Source: Piper betle (taxonomy: Eukaryota > Streptophyta > Magnoliopsida > Piperales > Piperaceae). From it: a stretch of 64,000 bases of DNA. Within the stretch, counting starts at the first letter, position 1; the number at the start of each line of letters is the position of its first letter. The stretch is taken from contig JAURVB010004790.1 of the NCBI GenBank assembly GCA_033002965.1, positions 148,833 through 212,832 on the forward strand. Reading direction: 5' to 3'. This document shows positions 46,781 through 59,427 of this stretch, in pieces. Under the pieces are notes generated by a model, which had not been told where the DNA came from, searched no databases, and saw only the letters and a program-made list of their open reading frames with translations. The position numbers and the translations under genes are program-made.

Positions 46781-49700
46781 TCATTTGCTGCTTCTAAATG
46801 TAGAAAGTGAGAAGAACGATCGAGAGCCTGAAAGAGACATAAGCACAATACATTGAGCAAGTATGACCTGAGGGAACTATTGTTGTCTCTGGAAGAAGTT
46901 TACCTTTCGACGAGGTTACACCTGATGTGGTTTTTCCTCCCTTTACCTTGATGAAACTGGAAGAAGAGTTGCTGAAATTCGAACGAGCTGGAAAATGAAA
47001 GTTATTTAGATCCAATAAGCATTTCATAGAGCCTGAAAGAATAAATTGATGCTTTCAACACAAAACTACTTTTAGGATTACCCTTAGTCACACTCTTTTA
47101 TGATTAAAAAATGATTTTTTCTACAAGAGCTTAAGCAATTGCCAAAAATTGGTAAACTATGTGTAGTATCAAAGCAGAGACGCCACGGTTAATTTTTCAC
47201 AGTATACAATACCTGATGATATTTCATGAGCAGCTCCATCAATGCTCCTTTTGCTCGAAATGCCACTATCAAAACTTTCACCTAGCATCATTTTCTGTTT
47301 TTCAAAGCCCTTGGCTTGATGAGCAGCCTTCCTTAACAAAGCATCTGCACTCCTCTTGCTGTCACCTTTAGAATTGTCTGCATCCTCCTCTCCTTCTGAA
47401 AAAATGGAAGGACTGGCCCATTCACTTGAAGAAGTGTCCCCCTTACTTTTTCGAGCAAACTTTAAAAGCCTCTTGAATCCCTTGGGGGAACCTTTCTGGT
47501 ATATTAAAGCAGGGGAACTTTCGGCATTTCCCCATTCAATAATATCTGGCTCACAGCTTTCAGCTAGCAGCATTTCTGACAAGGATTGGCGAATCCGAGG
47601 GCTAGAAGCAGATATAGGGGCTTCAATCACTGAAATTGCTTGCGGCAGAACTTTAAGCTCTTCATTCTGTCCAGTCAGTGCATAAGGTGGATCCTGTTCT
47701 ACCACCCATGCGGCAGGGGAGATCATTGATTCTTCTTCATCTGCTTCAATGTCATCAGATAGCTCCCCTGTCTCACGGAGATCTTTGTGAACTTCTGGAA
47801 CAACTAGACGAGGAACCTCAGCCACTTCACAGGATTGTTCAATATTCTCTGAAACCTCCAGTTGAACCTTCTCAGATTCTGTTTGGACCATAGTTTCATC
47901 CAGCGCTCTGATATCCCCACCACCTGCTTCAGTCATCACATCTTCTTGAACAAGCACCTGACTCCCACTTGTCCTGGTACAGACATCAGGTACACCTACT
48001 TTTTCTTTGCTAGAAAAAGAACCACTGTGGACCACCCCCACGCCTTTACGTAAAAATGGCTTTGTTTCTATAGGAGTCACAGTGCTTTTCCTTGTTACCT
48101 TGTTGTAGAAACTTGGCTTGGCAGTAGTATTAGAATCAACCACAGGAGTCACAGATGGTTTGGCCTTGGTAGATTTTGCAGATTTAGAAATTGCTTGCTT
48201 CTTCTGGTTTAGAACTTTTGGCACCTGTTCAATTTCAACTTTTGGCACAGTAGTGCGCTTTTGCTGAGGTTTTGACCTCTCTGCGTTAGGAGTTTGTCGG
48301 ATTGATGATGATGCAGTTGGATTCTTGCGGCGATTTGGTGTGGAGCCAGTAGTAGAAGTTCCACCTGAGGTTTTTGTTGGAGTTGGAGCAACTGGTCTTG
48401 GTGATGGTGCAGAAGACCATGAATTACGTGTAGCAGGTAAATGTTGTGATGACTTGGTAGAAGTCTTCCTAGAAGCAACTGGAACTGCAGTTTCTTTTTT
48501 GCCACCAAGAGAAGGCACAGAATTTCTACGAGCTTTTGGCAATTGACCAGCGAATTCTCGTCTTACAGAGTTACCTAAGGGCTTCGATACCATTTCTGCT
48601 TTCCTCTTATCAAGCATTTCATACATAGCCTTGAACTGTGCTTCTTTCTCCTTTCGTCCAGCATTTTCTCCACGCAACTTTTCATCCCTCTTCTCTTTAT
48701 AGTGGTCGAAGAAGCTTCCACTCTTCTCAACAGGTTGCTTTTTATTTTCATTTTCTTTCAGTGAAATCTTAGCTATTTGATTGTTCTTAGGCTTCGCTTC
48801 CATCAATTTTATCTGCATTTGGTTTAGCTCTTCTTCCGTCTTCTGGGTCCACTCTGCTTTACCTGACACACCATCAACTACTTCTGGATTGTCAATCCTT
48901 GGTTCAGTTTCATCAGAAATACCACTTTCCTCCATTATCTCTGATTTAGGAACTTCAGTTGTCTCCACAGGCTCAGCATCTAACTGCGTTTCCATCACAT
49001 TGTTAGCTGGCACCTGTTCTCTCACTAATGTATTAACATTTGATTGAGAATCACCTGCATGTGTCTCTGGCATTGACGACTCTCCCATGCCTGCACTCCA
49101 CCTTCTCAAGACAGATTTATTTGTACCAACTGAGCCGTCCTGTGCAGTTCTTAATTTCTGAAAGTCTGATTTTTGATCTCTCTGCTTGTTTTCAAACAAA
49201 CTAATTGCATCTTGAACACTCATTCTGCGCACAGGATTGTTCTCTGGCTTCTTCTCGGGAAGATTTGATTCTTCATCTTCACTACTATCTCCAACAGCAG
49301 CTCTATAGGAAGACATCTTCTCACGAGCTGGATAATAGCCAAGGCTCTTAATTGTCAGTGCCGTTGATCTGCGGGAACCAGATCTACCTATTTGGACACG
49401 CCTCATAGGTGATGCTGATCTTTTGGGAGATGCAGACCGAATAAGTGGTCGACTTCGTTCAACACGTGGCTCATCTTCTTCACTAGAATTAAATGACTTC
49501 TCACTCTCTGCATAGTTCAATTTTTTTTCATCAGTAACTTTTGTTGGTGACCCAAACTTTTTCTCAGGTTGAATGGGATCCACAGGTGTATCCGCCTTGA
49601 TTGTGTTATTTGAATTGTGTGCATGTCCGTTAATAATATCTGCCTGATTGTTCGGACTAAGTGATGAGCACTTGAGCAAAGAATTCCTGATAAAAAGGAG

Positions 49701-52519
49701 CTATGATCAAACCCTATTACAGTATGTCAAGAACAATTTTGAGCTGAAACAAGTAGCAGCCATTTCATTAAATCTCAACTAAGAGCACATTTAATAGACA
49801 AATTTAGTGTTTGTATATACACCATATGAAAGATTACCCACAAAAGAAATGCAGCACAAAAGTTACGCACCTCAAACTAATTGCTCCAAAGTGGCCACAA
49901 AATTTGGCTAAATCAGCAATTTGTTTTGCGGAGCATGAATTCCCAGCAGCTTGGGTGATGCGCGTGAACAACTCTTCCTTCAAAGCTGTTACCCTTATAT
50001 CCACTGCTCTTAATAGCTCATTCCTGACAATCATTAGCGGATAATTTTTAGGTTTGAGCTCCACAATCATCAGTGGATCTAGAAATTAAGCAATCTTTCC
50101 CAATGAAAAACAATAATGAGTAAGAAAAATGTGATGGCTATCATGACCATCAACTTCTCAACACTATATGATCTGCACAAGATATCGTTCCACATTTTCA
50201 CATTGCCATCTCTGCTCAATAATTAGTTTAAGCATTTTTCCTAGCTTAACAAGCCATTTCATCCTAGAACCAATTTTCCACCAGGCACTGATAAAATACT
50301 TAGAATACTTGGAGCATTCATTTCAAATTTCCACCACGCTCACTATTAGTCAAGTTCTTGGTCTCTACAACCCATTAGCTCGTTGTTTGCCCATTAGTAA
50401 TTTAGTAGTATGATTCTTTTCTGAAGAACAGGAACTGTAAATAGATTAGGAAAAGGAAATAACAAACTTACTTTGTTGCATTCAACGACCTTGTAGCAGT
50501 TTTACCCTGTAGACAGTAGACAGATTATAAAGAAAATATATAATGAATACAAATGACATAAACTACGACAAAGATTAAACTCTCCAAAGAATAAGTAAAG
50601 TACATTTTGAATTTCTGCCATCCCTTTGTAGTTGATATTATCTGTAGAAAATGAAATAAAATATAAACTATTAGTTACCCCAAGGAAATTCAATAAGATA
50701 ATTATGTCTGGCAAATGTAGATTACTAATGGCTAAAGAAGCCAAATATTTGCCTTCATAAAGGAAAGCATATCACTTATTTGCAAACAATATATATATAT
50801 ATATATATATATATGAGTTTAATTTTAATCTCATTTGCACAATTTTTTTCATGACAATCACGGCTAAGGAAACACAAGAAAAGTCTGTTACTATTTTAGC
50901 ATAGTCAAACCTACCGTTGAGTTTAGCAGGCTGCATGAATCAATCAGGAAATATATGAAACAAGCAATAAATGCATAATAAATGGATGAGAGACATACAA
51001 CTTCAATTTAGAATAAAAAATAAAAATGACATAGATATAGTATTACCTGAAGAAGAATCTCGTAAACCCTAATTAAAAAACACTGATTAATAACATTAGG
51101 ATAAAGTTGCTAATTGCAAACTGCAAACTGACTGAGTGTCCATGATCAACACCTGAGTGTTTAGAGAAAGTTGACATTTCCTGGTTTCCTCAAGTTGCAC
51201 AAACTCTTCTAAAATGGCATTTAAATTCTTCAACAATTCAGGGGCTCCAACAATATGAAGAAACCTGAAAAATGAATGCAAGATAAGTCTCCCATGTATC
51301 AAATAGCAATCTATGTAAGGCTCTATACAATATCCTCAAGTAAGAACTTCGTCATTTCTCCAAGCAAGCACCTTGACAGACAGGACTTTGTAAACCACTC
51401 CGAACCAGAAAGTTCTTCTGGCACTTCTAGTTTAAAGTTGTCATTTGATCCCGCAGAGAGTGAGACCTTATCAGGTGATACGTGGAGCACCAAATGTTCA
51501 AGTACCCCAGAAGCAAGTTTTTCAGTTCTACCTTTGCAGACAACATACGCTTCATACCTAACACAGTAGACACAATACCATTTAAGAAAAGAAAAATATC
51601 TCATAGATAACTGGTACAATACTTGCAAGTAAAATAAAAAAAGCTATAAGCAAAAGTGCAAGCAATAATCAAATTTAAACAGCAGAAGTATATATTATCA
51701 TCATGGTCAAGATAGCCACCGTCACCATCTTATCATAGCTTCTGTGGAGGAAGAGGTATGGGTATTATATGACCAATTCATTGCTTCTATGTCAGGTTTG
51801 CAATATCTCGATATATCTCCTATATGTCTCCAACATATCTATATTTTTGAGTTGCCGACACGATATTGAAAGGCGATAGTTATGCTACCTTAATTTTAGA
51901 TATGTTGGCAATATGTCAATGAAATCTCGCTGAAATTAGATACTCAACATGGGATTTCAACAAGATGATTTTTGATCAAGCAAATTACACAAATTCTCTA
52001 TAAAATGAACACAATGGTGATGATCTTGAAACATGTGTTGGCATCTCTCTTGTTTTTATGCATTACATTTCACATAATTATCTACAGTTCTTGCTTGGAG
52101 TTCACATTCTATCATTTAAATCATAGTATGATGTATTATTTGAATAATCCATATGTAATTTAATACATATTAAACGCGCTATTATCTTTGTTTTAATTTA
52201 AATTCTTCTTTTTATTCTACAGCATTTGTTACTACTTATTTTCTCACAAAGAAAAACATTTACTATAAGAAAAATTCCGGACATCTCCGGCACAACTCCA
52301 ACATGTCTCCAATATGTCGTTTCCCTCATTGTCCGACACGATACCGATATCCAACATAGAAAAACTTGATTCTATGTTTGTAGACATAAACACATAGAGA
52401 TAATGGCACTGTGTATAAGCATAAATAAAATAGGAAAATGAATGTGACCTGTTTTGTGCGGGCGAAATCTTGAATAAAGCATAATCTAGCGGAGCATCTG
52501 CTTCTACTTCTGTTTCCAT
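46781..52519 (-). CDS. CIP7: COP1-interacting protein 7 (CIP7)-like protein
   Basis: In Arabidopsis CIP7 is a nuclear protein that binds the COP1 ubiquitin ligase and promotes light-induced genes. Ten coding exons deduced: 52519-52449, 51557-51372, 51264-51153, 51068-51047, 50641-50604, 50506-50472, 50023-49871, 49686-47213, 46987-46904, 46827-46781; 1073 aa with no frame problem. The N terminus LDYALFKISPAQNRYEAYVV, KGRTEKLASGVLEHL and SEWFTKSCLSRFLHIVGAPE matches the family's conserved head. A long 2.5 kb exon encodes a Ser/Lys/Glu-rich, probably disordered middle with RSASPKRSASPMRR, KSLGYYPAREKMSS, VRRMSVQDAISLFENKQ, VLRRWSAGMGESS and SPKGFKRLLKFARKSKGD. The end GSRSFFSLSTFRSSK is typical. 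Exact orthology to CIP7 rather than a sister gene is not proven. Confidence 0.85.
51790..52370. repeat. Possible transposon insertion in CIP7 intron 1
   Basis: Two segments, about 51796-51960 and 52263-52365, share unusual words such as ATGTCTCCAA(C/T)AT and GACACGATA, which are otherwise absent nearby. Sequence between them is AT-rich and non-coding. They may be the two ends of one non-autonomous element; boundaries are not defined. Confidence 0.35.
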
Positions 52520-53258
52520 TGTTCTCAGATGAAATTTGAAATTAGATGGTTCAAATAAGAGCCTCAGTTCCTGGAATCTTTTTCACCAATGATTAATACC
52601 AGAAGAATTTGTCACTGCAAGTATCAACACAACTCAACATATTTAAACAAATATAATTTGAAGACCATAAAAAGTTTATTCTCAAGAGAACTCTCCACAT
52701 GGAGGTGATTAAACATTATCCTAATTCCTAAAGTTGGGGATGCAAAGTATGATTAATATAGTAGAATTGCGCAACTAAATCCTTCACCACTACAAATATT
52801 GTGAAAAATTTTAGAAACTCTTAGATTCAATTATGTAAAGTATTATTCTTTTTTTCAAATCGAAAGCAAGACTAACGTTTGGGACATCAAAATGTATAAA
52901 GTTGTTACCAATTTGACAAGAGCAAGAAATGGTAACAATGATGCCTATAGACTTCCTAATCTGATATCATTCTTAATAAAGCACCTTCCTTCGTATCCGA
53001 TAAGCCATGCCATATCATTCTTTCTAACAAGCACACAACAACTTCTAGCCAAATAGATACAAGACATAAATACAGCATTCACTCTCATACAAAACCATAA
53101 TCCTTACACAAAACGAACATCCGATGGATTTCCCACGGAACACAAATCAAACGCATATGCATATGCTACTAAACACAATAATACTTCAAATCATAAAACA
53201 TCATTTTACAAAACCACCTCAAAAAATCACCATCTAGACCCAAATCTAGCTCAGCAGA

Positions 53259-53605
53259 TCAGCTCCCACCACTGCCACACCCGTCCCTACCAAACAAAAA
53301 AACAAAAATCCCACTCCACCACCAAAATCCAAACTGCATTATCCATTTCCAAGCTAGAAAAGTCCTCCAAAACCCATCCAACAACCCCATTCCGCACACA
53401 AGCCCATTTTGAACAAGAAAAGCACCATAAGAATCAGAAAAAATTACAACAAGAACAGAGAAGGCAAGAACTTCACGCAAGAGCCAGATCTCATCACCTA
53501 CACTACACAATTCGAAGGAGTCCGGCGGCTCGCCGGTCGCCGTCGCCGGAGCTTGGCCTCGTCCACCGCCGGCGAGTGAGGAGTGGGAGCTCTCCACACG
53601 CTCTC
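53259..53605 (-). other. Probable 5' UTR exon and promoter edge of the CIP7-like gene
   Basis: A small GC-rich island about 1 kb upstream of the CIP7-like start codon. It contains an ATG-initiated open frame on the minus strand whose first 40 codons look plausible, but it joins no recognised domain. A GTGTAG/GTGATG-type donor lies after the GC-rich part. It is most simply a leader exon. Confidence 0.5.
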
Positions 53606-54822
53606 ATTGGCCGTTTCGCTTAGATTGGGAGGGGATTAGTATTAGCCCTCGGGTTTTGCTTTAAATTACAAATGTTGCCATTCGAGATTTTTGCTCGTTG
53701 CTAAAATGTCGAGATTCTGTCTTGTCGGATTCGTATCGGGTTCGTTCTTTTTCCAACTTTCTGACGAAAATGCCCCTAAATGCAATTAGATTAGATAATT
53801 AAGCTCCTATCATTTTTATGGTATCAATTAATTTTAAGGATTTGAGGCAATTAAAACACAATATATATAAGGATTACTAAGAAAAAATTATTTTTTAGAT
53901 TTACTATGAAGTTTACATTTCCGGTCGAGAATTATATCATATAAGTTTTGACTTTCTCATATCTTTCGGTTTGAATATCTATTTTGTAAAAATATATATA
54001 AGTTATATATATATTATTATTAAATAAATATAACAATAAATTTGGTTAAATAGTTTTATCTTTTAATATATAACTCGTAATTCATAATATGAATGATATT
54101 TTAATTTGAAAATGATAGAGGCAACTCTAGCAGATGAATACATTTAACATAATTATTAATTACATACTTTTGCTTCTTCTTTTTTTCGTTTTTCGTGTGT
54201 GAAACATATTTTTATGAATAGAAACTAAATATTTAGTTAAGGTGATTATTGACATTTAAAGGGGAAAAAATTAAAAAATGAAAACTGATAATTAAAGGGC
54301 AAGTCTGTCCTTGAAACGGAGATGAGCCAAAACAGAATACTGATATCACAGAGGCACTTCGATTAAAATAGAAAAGCTTGAGGCCCACTATTTCGTCCAA
54401 TCAAAATTAAGAAAGCTTGTTGAAGAAGAGAAAGTGGACCCTACAACTGTGCTCACCCGCCACTCACAAATGCTTCACTTGCAAGAGAAGCGCCTTCTTC
54501 TTTATTTTCCAATAATAGCCCTCCAAATTTCTTCAAACCTTAGTCTCGAGATGATATTATGTGCATGGTTGTGGATAGTTTCGGTATTTCGCCTTCCACC
54601 TCAGAAGCTCTCTTGCGTGACACTTGGGCTTCACAAAGCATCCCTTAGCGCATGTGCGTTTGTTGCCGTGTTAGGTCCAAGGGTGCTAATGAGCCTACTC
54701 ACCAATTTATTTGTCTTTTTTGATATAAATATAAAAATAATATTTTTATTTTGAATTAAATAAATTAATAATTTTTTATTCAAAATATTAACCTCCTTAC
54801 TCAAATTGATTCAATTGTGAGT
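53606..54822. other. AT-rich intergenic DNA
   Basis: No gene recognised. A 106-codon open frame at 54434-54754 has no domain or codon pattern that supports it. Confidence 0.4.
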
Positions 54823-55325
54823 TGTAAGATCTCTTAATTTAATCTTACATTTAATGTTTATTAGGATTAAATCTTATTGATAAGTGTGAATAAATTATAG
54901 ATCTTTAACTTGATTAACTATTTTTGAAAAATAACTTAGCTCGTTATGTTGTGTTTTTGATTGGGTCTGTGTAATGATATCAGAGCTTCTAATTCTGTAT
55001 TAGATAATAAATTAAATTAGCAACATTCATTAGTTGTATATTATAAGCTAAAGAAAGTTAATAGGCAAAATATAAGAATTTTGGGAACGAGATTGAGCTA
55101 AAGAAGGTTAACAAGTTAAGTGTAGAATTTCAGGAGGCAAAATTTCCTAAGATGGGTGTAGGTGGATTGTAAAATCCCTCAATTTAATCTTATATTTAAT
55201 ACCTATTATGATAACATCCTATTTATAAGTGAAAAAAAATTATAGAGATTTAAAACTTGGTTAACTATTTCTTAAAAATAAATTGACTTAGCCCACTACA
55301 TTACACTTTAGGCCAAGTTGTTAAT
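54823..55325 (+). mobile_element. Second TRIM-like element
   Basis: Two similar direct repeats of about 150 bp, starting TGTAAGATCTCTTAATTT at 54823 and TGTAAAATCCCTCAATTT at 55168. After the first comes TGATATCAGAGCTTC (near 54974), a primer-binding-site-like sequence. A purine-rich stretch, GGTGTAGGTGGA, precedes the second. Internal DNA is under 200 bp and non-coding. A single relic of the same family is at 16975-17140. Repeats have diverged, so the element is old. Confidence 0.65.
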
Positions 55326-55994
55326 AGAGCCAAATTAAATTTAGCATTAAATTTTAATTAAGAGATATCTAATTATGATTAAAGTTATTATACATTGATA
55401 GACTAATATTTCAGATGTAACGGACGTAGTTTAATAAAATTTGGCATCAACTAGTACTATGTTATACATTTTCGTTTCATCATTATTCAATGGATATTCG
55501 TTAGCTAGTCTTAAGCTTTACAATAAATAGATTATCACTCTTTTGCCATATCTATATATGTTGTTTCTTGTAAATGCCATAATATATAACGCATTTACAC
55601 TTTTTTTAACCACGTCAAAACTTAGCAAACCATCACAAACACTCACACAACAAATCTTTGCATGGTATTCTATGTTAAATTCTTAGAAGAAATTAGGATT
55701 GCATATTTGCATGCATGCAACTCTGATATAATATATAGTACTACTAAATATATAATGTAGAAGATATGCATGTATCATGCTACCTACTTATATTATTATA
55801 TGAACAGATAGGGTATTGCACTCTTTGATTCGTCTAGTAGTCTGCTTCCAAAAAGATTATAATAAGAGGTTTGGTTGCACTTTTGTTTGTTTATGTTACA
55901 TGGAATTGGAAACTACAACCGCTCTCATGTGCGTAATCTCACTTTCACAATCTCGTCCTACTACTAAATATATGTGTGCATATGTTAGTTTAGG

Positions 55995-56400
55995 GGTCCG
56001 AATTACCTTTCGGTCAGCGAATTGAGACACTAACCCAAACCAAACTATAAGCCCAAACCGAATAAAAAACCATCCTAACTATTTTCGGTTGGTTCGGTTG
56101 TATTGAAGTTAATTATAATTTTTACAATAAACACAGTTATATATAATTTAACCATCGTAATTTCATTCAAAAGTATTCTACATGTGGATAATATATTAAA
56201 TATATAAAACATTAATAATGATTCCCATAAAATTAATTATAATTTTTGATTAAATTATGTTCCGAGTCGAAATTTTTCACAACTAAAAAAATTACCAAAA
56301 GTCTAAACTAAACCAAACCAAATTTTAATAATAATCAAACTGAACCGGCAATTTTAGTTCGGTCGGTCGATTAGTTCAGTTTGAACCGAACGCGGCCCCA
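55995..56400. repeat. CGGTT/AACCG-rich repeat with inverted ends
   Basis: Starts with CCAAACCGAATAAAAAACC and TTTTCGGTTGGTTCGGTTG and ends with AACTGAACCGGCAATTTT and GTTTGAACCGAACG, enclosing AT-rich DNA. The opposite sense of the end motifs suggests a MITE-like DNA element, but precise terminal inverted repeats and target duplications are not evident. Confidence 0.45.
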
Positions 56401-58673
56401 TAATAGTTGGTCTTCCGATATATCTTATACATACATTTTAGTTAATTTCATGTTATTAAGACATGTTGAATTTCAAAATGGCCGGTATTAATTGTAGCCA
56501 TACAAAAAGAATATACTTGGGGTTACTCAAAGTCATTTAAATTATTTTTTATTTTAATATAAAAGCTAAAAAAATTATGTAAAATCTATTTATGCATGAG
56601 GTATACCTTGTATAGCTTATACAAGCTACACTGAGTAATTTAGTGGGTCATATAATTCAAAAATTACATAAATAAAAATTAATTTTAAAATTCCTATTAA
56701 CTTGAACATATTTTAAAATTTTAAAATTTAAAAAAATAGATAATAATGATATTAAAAAATAAAATTTTATCAACCACTTATTTATGCACTCTGCTTTAAT
56801 ATATATAAATATTTTTTTATAAAACCTGTTAAAAAATATTCAAATTAAATATGTAGCTCATATAAATTTGTTTCGTATATATATATATATATATATATAT
56901 TTGCACACACACACTTTGCGGTTTCATTTATCAACATGGTAGAAAACTAAACGAAAGAAAATTAACAATTTTTAAATCTTTTATTTGGCGGGTTTGTTCG
57001 TCCATGGACTTAATTAGAGTATCTATCTCCATTATTAAGCCTTAGTAAGGACTTATTTAATTTTTTATTACTAATCGGGCTGGACTTCACGGTCAGATTC
57101 ATCGTTTGTTTCTTTTTAAAATAGGAAAAAATAGGGATCAATTTATAAATTTAACTAGGCATTTCCAAACAATATTACCCATTAAACTATGGAAAAAAAT
57201 TAAGAAATATGGAACTTAAGCCCATCTTCGAAGCCCATGGTAATTTTTTTCCCAATTTGGACGAAATTATCTTATTATCCAATTTATCCTTCTCATCTAA
57301 AAGGCTCATATTAAATATAGTTGGTTGAAATAAGACTGTCCACAATATATGCACGATCTTTTAATTTATTAAGGAAGACAAAAACATTTTAAATTCCATT
57401 TTTATATTCAAAATATTGAGCGGAATAGATACGATGCTCAAGTTTGTTTTATTAGAAATTTTAACAAAATCATAAATCATTAAAACAAAAATATCTTCAA
57501 GTCAAACCATCTAGAAAATAAAATTTAATAATATAAGCATATCCGATTCTAGAACAATAATTTGTTCTTCAATTTTGTGGTTGAATCTTCTAAATTTCAA
57601 CCCCTCTATTGTAGAAAAATAATCTCTCCTTTTAGAAAATGAGATGGTGTTAACATATACGGTTGAATTTAAGGATTATAATTTTTTTAATTTATAATTT
57701 AACATATCACAAATTAAAAATTAAAAAAATAAATCATGCGCGATTATTTCCGTATTTACTTTAAATGCCCCTAGCCCAATTACGATAAATTTATTATATC
57801 AATTAAATTTTTGACTAATCCTTAATAATATCATATAAACAATTATACATGTAATATGTGTCCAAAATCCAGCGTGTTCCCATTAGAGTCGAACTTTTCA
57901 ATTAATTTTTTATCAAATTAAGTAAGGTTTTTATCAAATTAAGTAAGGTTTTAATCAAACTAAATCGACCTAAAACTTCTAACCAAAAGCAATGGGACCA
58001 GGATTTGAACAGTTCGTGTGTAAGAGGGCGGGAAGGAGGCCAACTCCTTACTGCTCAAATAGTCCATCTACACTTTGATTTTCTTCATCAACAAAGATGA
58101 CATTAGGTGGGAATTCAGGTCTGTTTCATCTACTCTTCCCCTCTCTTTTGCATTGTCATCTTGTTTGTATGCTGCAAAAGTATGTGCCGTTTTAGATTTT
58201 TCTGGACAGTTATATTTTGATTTTTTTTTTCTTTTTATTTTGAGACTGCTTTATGGAAGGATATATGTTAAATTGTCTTGTTTTAGGAATATGGGTTCAT
58301 GGGTTTTTATAGTTCAATGCTTTCTGCCATGACCGAGGAGGTTCATGTTAGGGAGGGCTCTGTTATTGGCTTGTTGATTTTGGTAGTCTTACCTTATCTG
58401 TAGTGCTTTGTACAAAGAACTAGGTTTCATTTTTGCAGTATTTTTTAAAAGTAATATGACAGCCTCTTTAATGGTAACTTTAGGATCAAGGAATCCATAC
58501 TTTCGAGGGTTTCCTTGTAGGAACTTTTTACATAATTTATATGTTGCCAATTGATTAGGATTAGAGAACCTGTTTCAGGAAATATAATATCTGTAGACAT
58601 ATCCTGCAGTTTCTTGAGTTGATCCTTCTATTTTTTTCTAAATTCTTTTTGAATCCAGTCTGCAGATTTCAGA
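56401..58673. other. AT-rich intergenic DNA
   Basis: Contains a TA microsatellite near 56877-56900, a short tandem duplication near 57915-57955 (unit TATCAAATTAAGTAAGGTTT) and no gene that I can support. From about 58030 base composition becomes more balanced and could be leader or intron sequence of the broken gene downstream. Confidence 0.4.
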
Positions 58674-58837
58674 CTAACTGTAAGACCTTCCAAATTTTCG
58701 CTCTGGCACAATTTTTGTGCTTGCATCTCTTGCGTTCAGCACATCCTTGGGATCAATATCACTGACTTGTTGGTAAAGATCATCAATTTCTGCTCTTCCC
58801 ACAGCAGTGCTCTCCGTGGAATTCGAACTTTTTTGTC
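58674..58837 (-). pseudogene. Orphan terminal exon of an unrecognised protein
   Basis: On the minus strand a TGTACAG acceptor is followed by an open frame of 54 residues containing AEIDDLYQQVSDIDPKDVLN and PERKFGRSYS, then a stop. The composition and acceptor look like a genuine last coding exon. No matching upstream exon is visible on the minus strand; the neighbouring sequence there is the antisense of a LEA_2 pseudogene. It is probably a translocated gene fragment. I do not recognise the family. Confidence 0.4.
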
Positions 58838-58849
58838 CTGTACATTTCA

Positions 58850-59427
58850 ATGGGTAAGGATCATAAATTTTACAAAAGAAAGAAACTCTACATAGCAATT
58901 GGCATACTCATCCTATTGGTTTTGATCATTGTGATTTTGGCAGTAACTGTCTTCAAGCCAAAATATGCCATCACCACAGTCAACGCTACACATCTGAAGG
59001 ATGTTCATGCAAGGCTTAATTTCCCTAGAATGGGTGTTGATTTGAATGTGAGCCTTGTCCTGGATGTATCTTTCAAAAACTCTAATCATGCTTGCTTCAA
59101 ATATAAGAACAGTACTGCCTACTTGTACCACAAAGGGAGCCTAGTTGGAGAAGCAGAAATACCTCAAGGATAGATATCGGCTAAAGAGAAAAACGTTTGG
59201 ATGTGATTCTCACTATATTGGCTAATAGGCTCATCTCCACTTCTGGTATCTATTCTGATGTTGTTGCAGGGATACTGCTCTTTCAAACTACTAACAGAAT
59301 TTATGGGAGGGTAAAAGTTTTGAACTTTAGGCATCACTTGGTTACCTACAGTTTCTGCGATTTAAGTATCGATGTTTGGAACCAAACTTTGGTGAGTAAT
59401 GTGCGTAGGTATAAAACTGAGCTTTGA
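58850..59427 (+). pseudogene. Broken LEA_2 / NDR1-HIN1-like gene
   Basis: The family comprises plasma-membrane-anchored stress and defence proteins with one N-terminal transmembrane helix and a LEA_2 beta-sandwich. From the ATG at 58850: a basic start, a transmembrane segment (IAIGILILLVLIIVILAVTV), then LNFPRMGVDLNVSLVLDVSF, HACFKYKNSTAYLYHKG and LVGEAEIPQG. An in-frame TAG follows at 59171. The homology resumes after it and changes frame at a run of five A (59189-59193), continuing LDVILTILANRLISTSGIYS, LLFQTTNRIYGRV and ending YKTEL. Because there is both a nonsense codon and a shift, I call it a pseudogene. A paralogue is at 61396-62032. Confidence 0.75.

Noticed and set aside
54434..54754. 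106-codon open frame
   Set aside because: No family resemblance and no supporting context; consistent with chance in an untranslated region.
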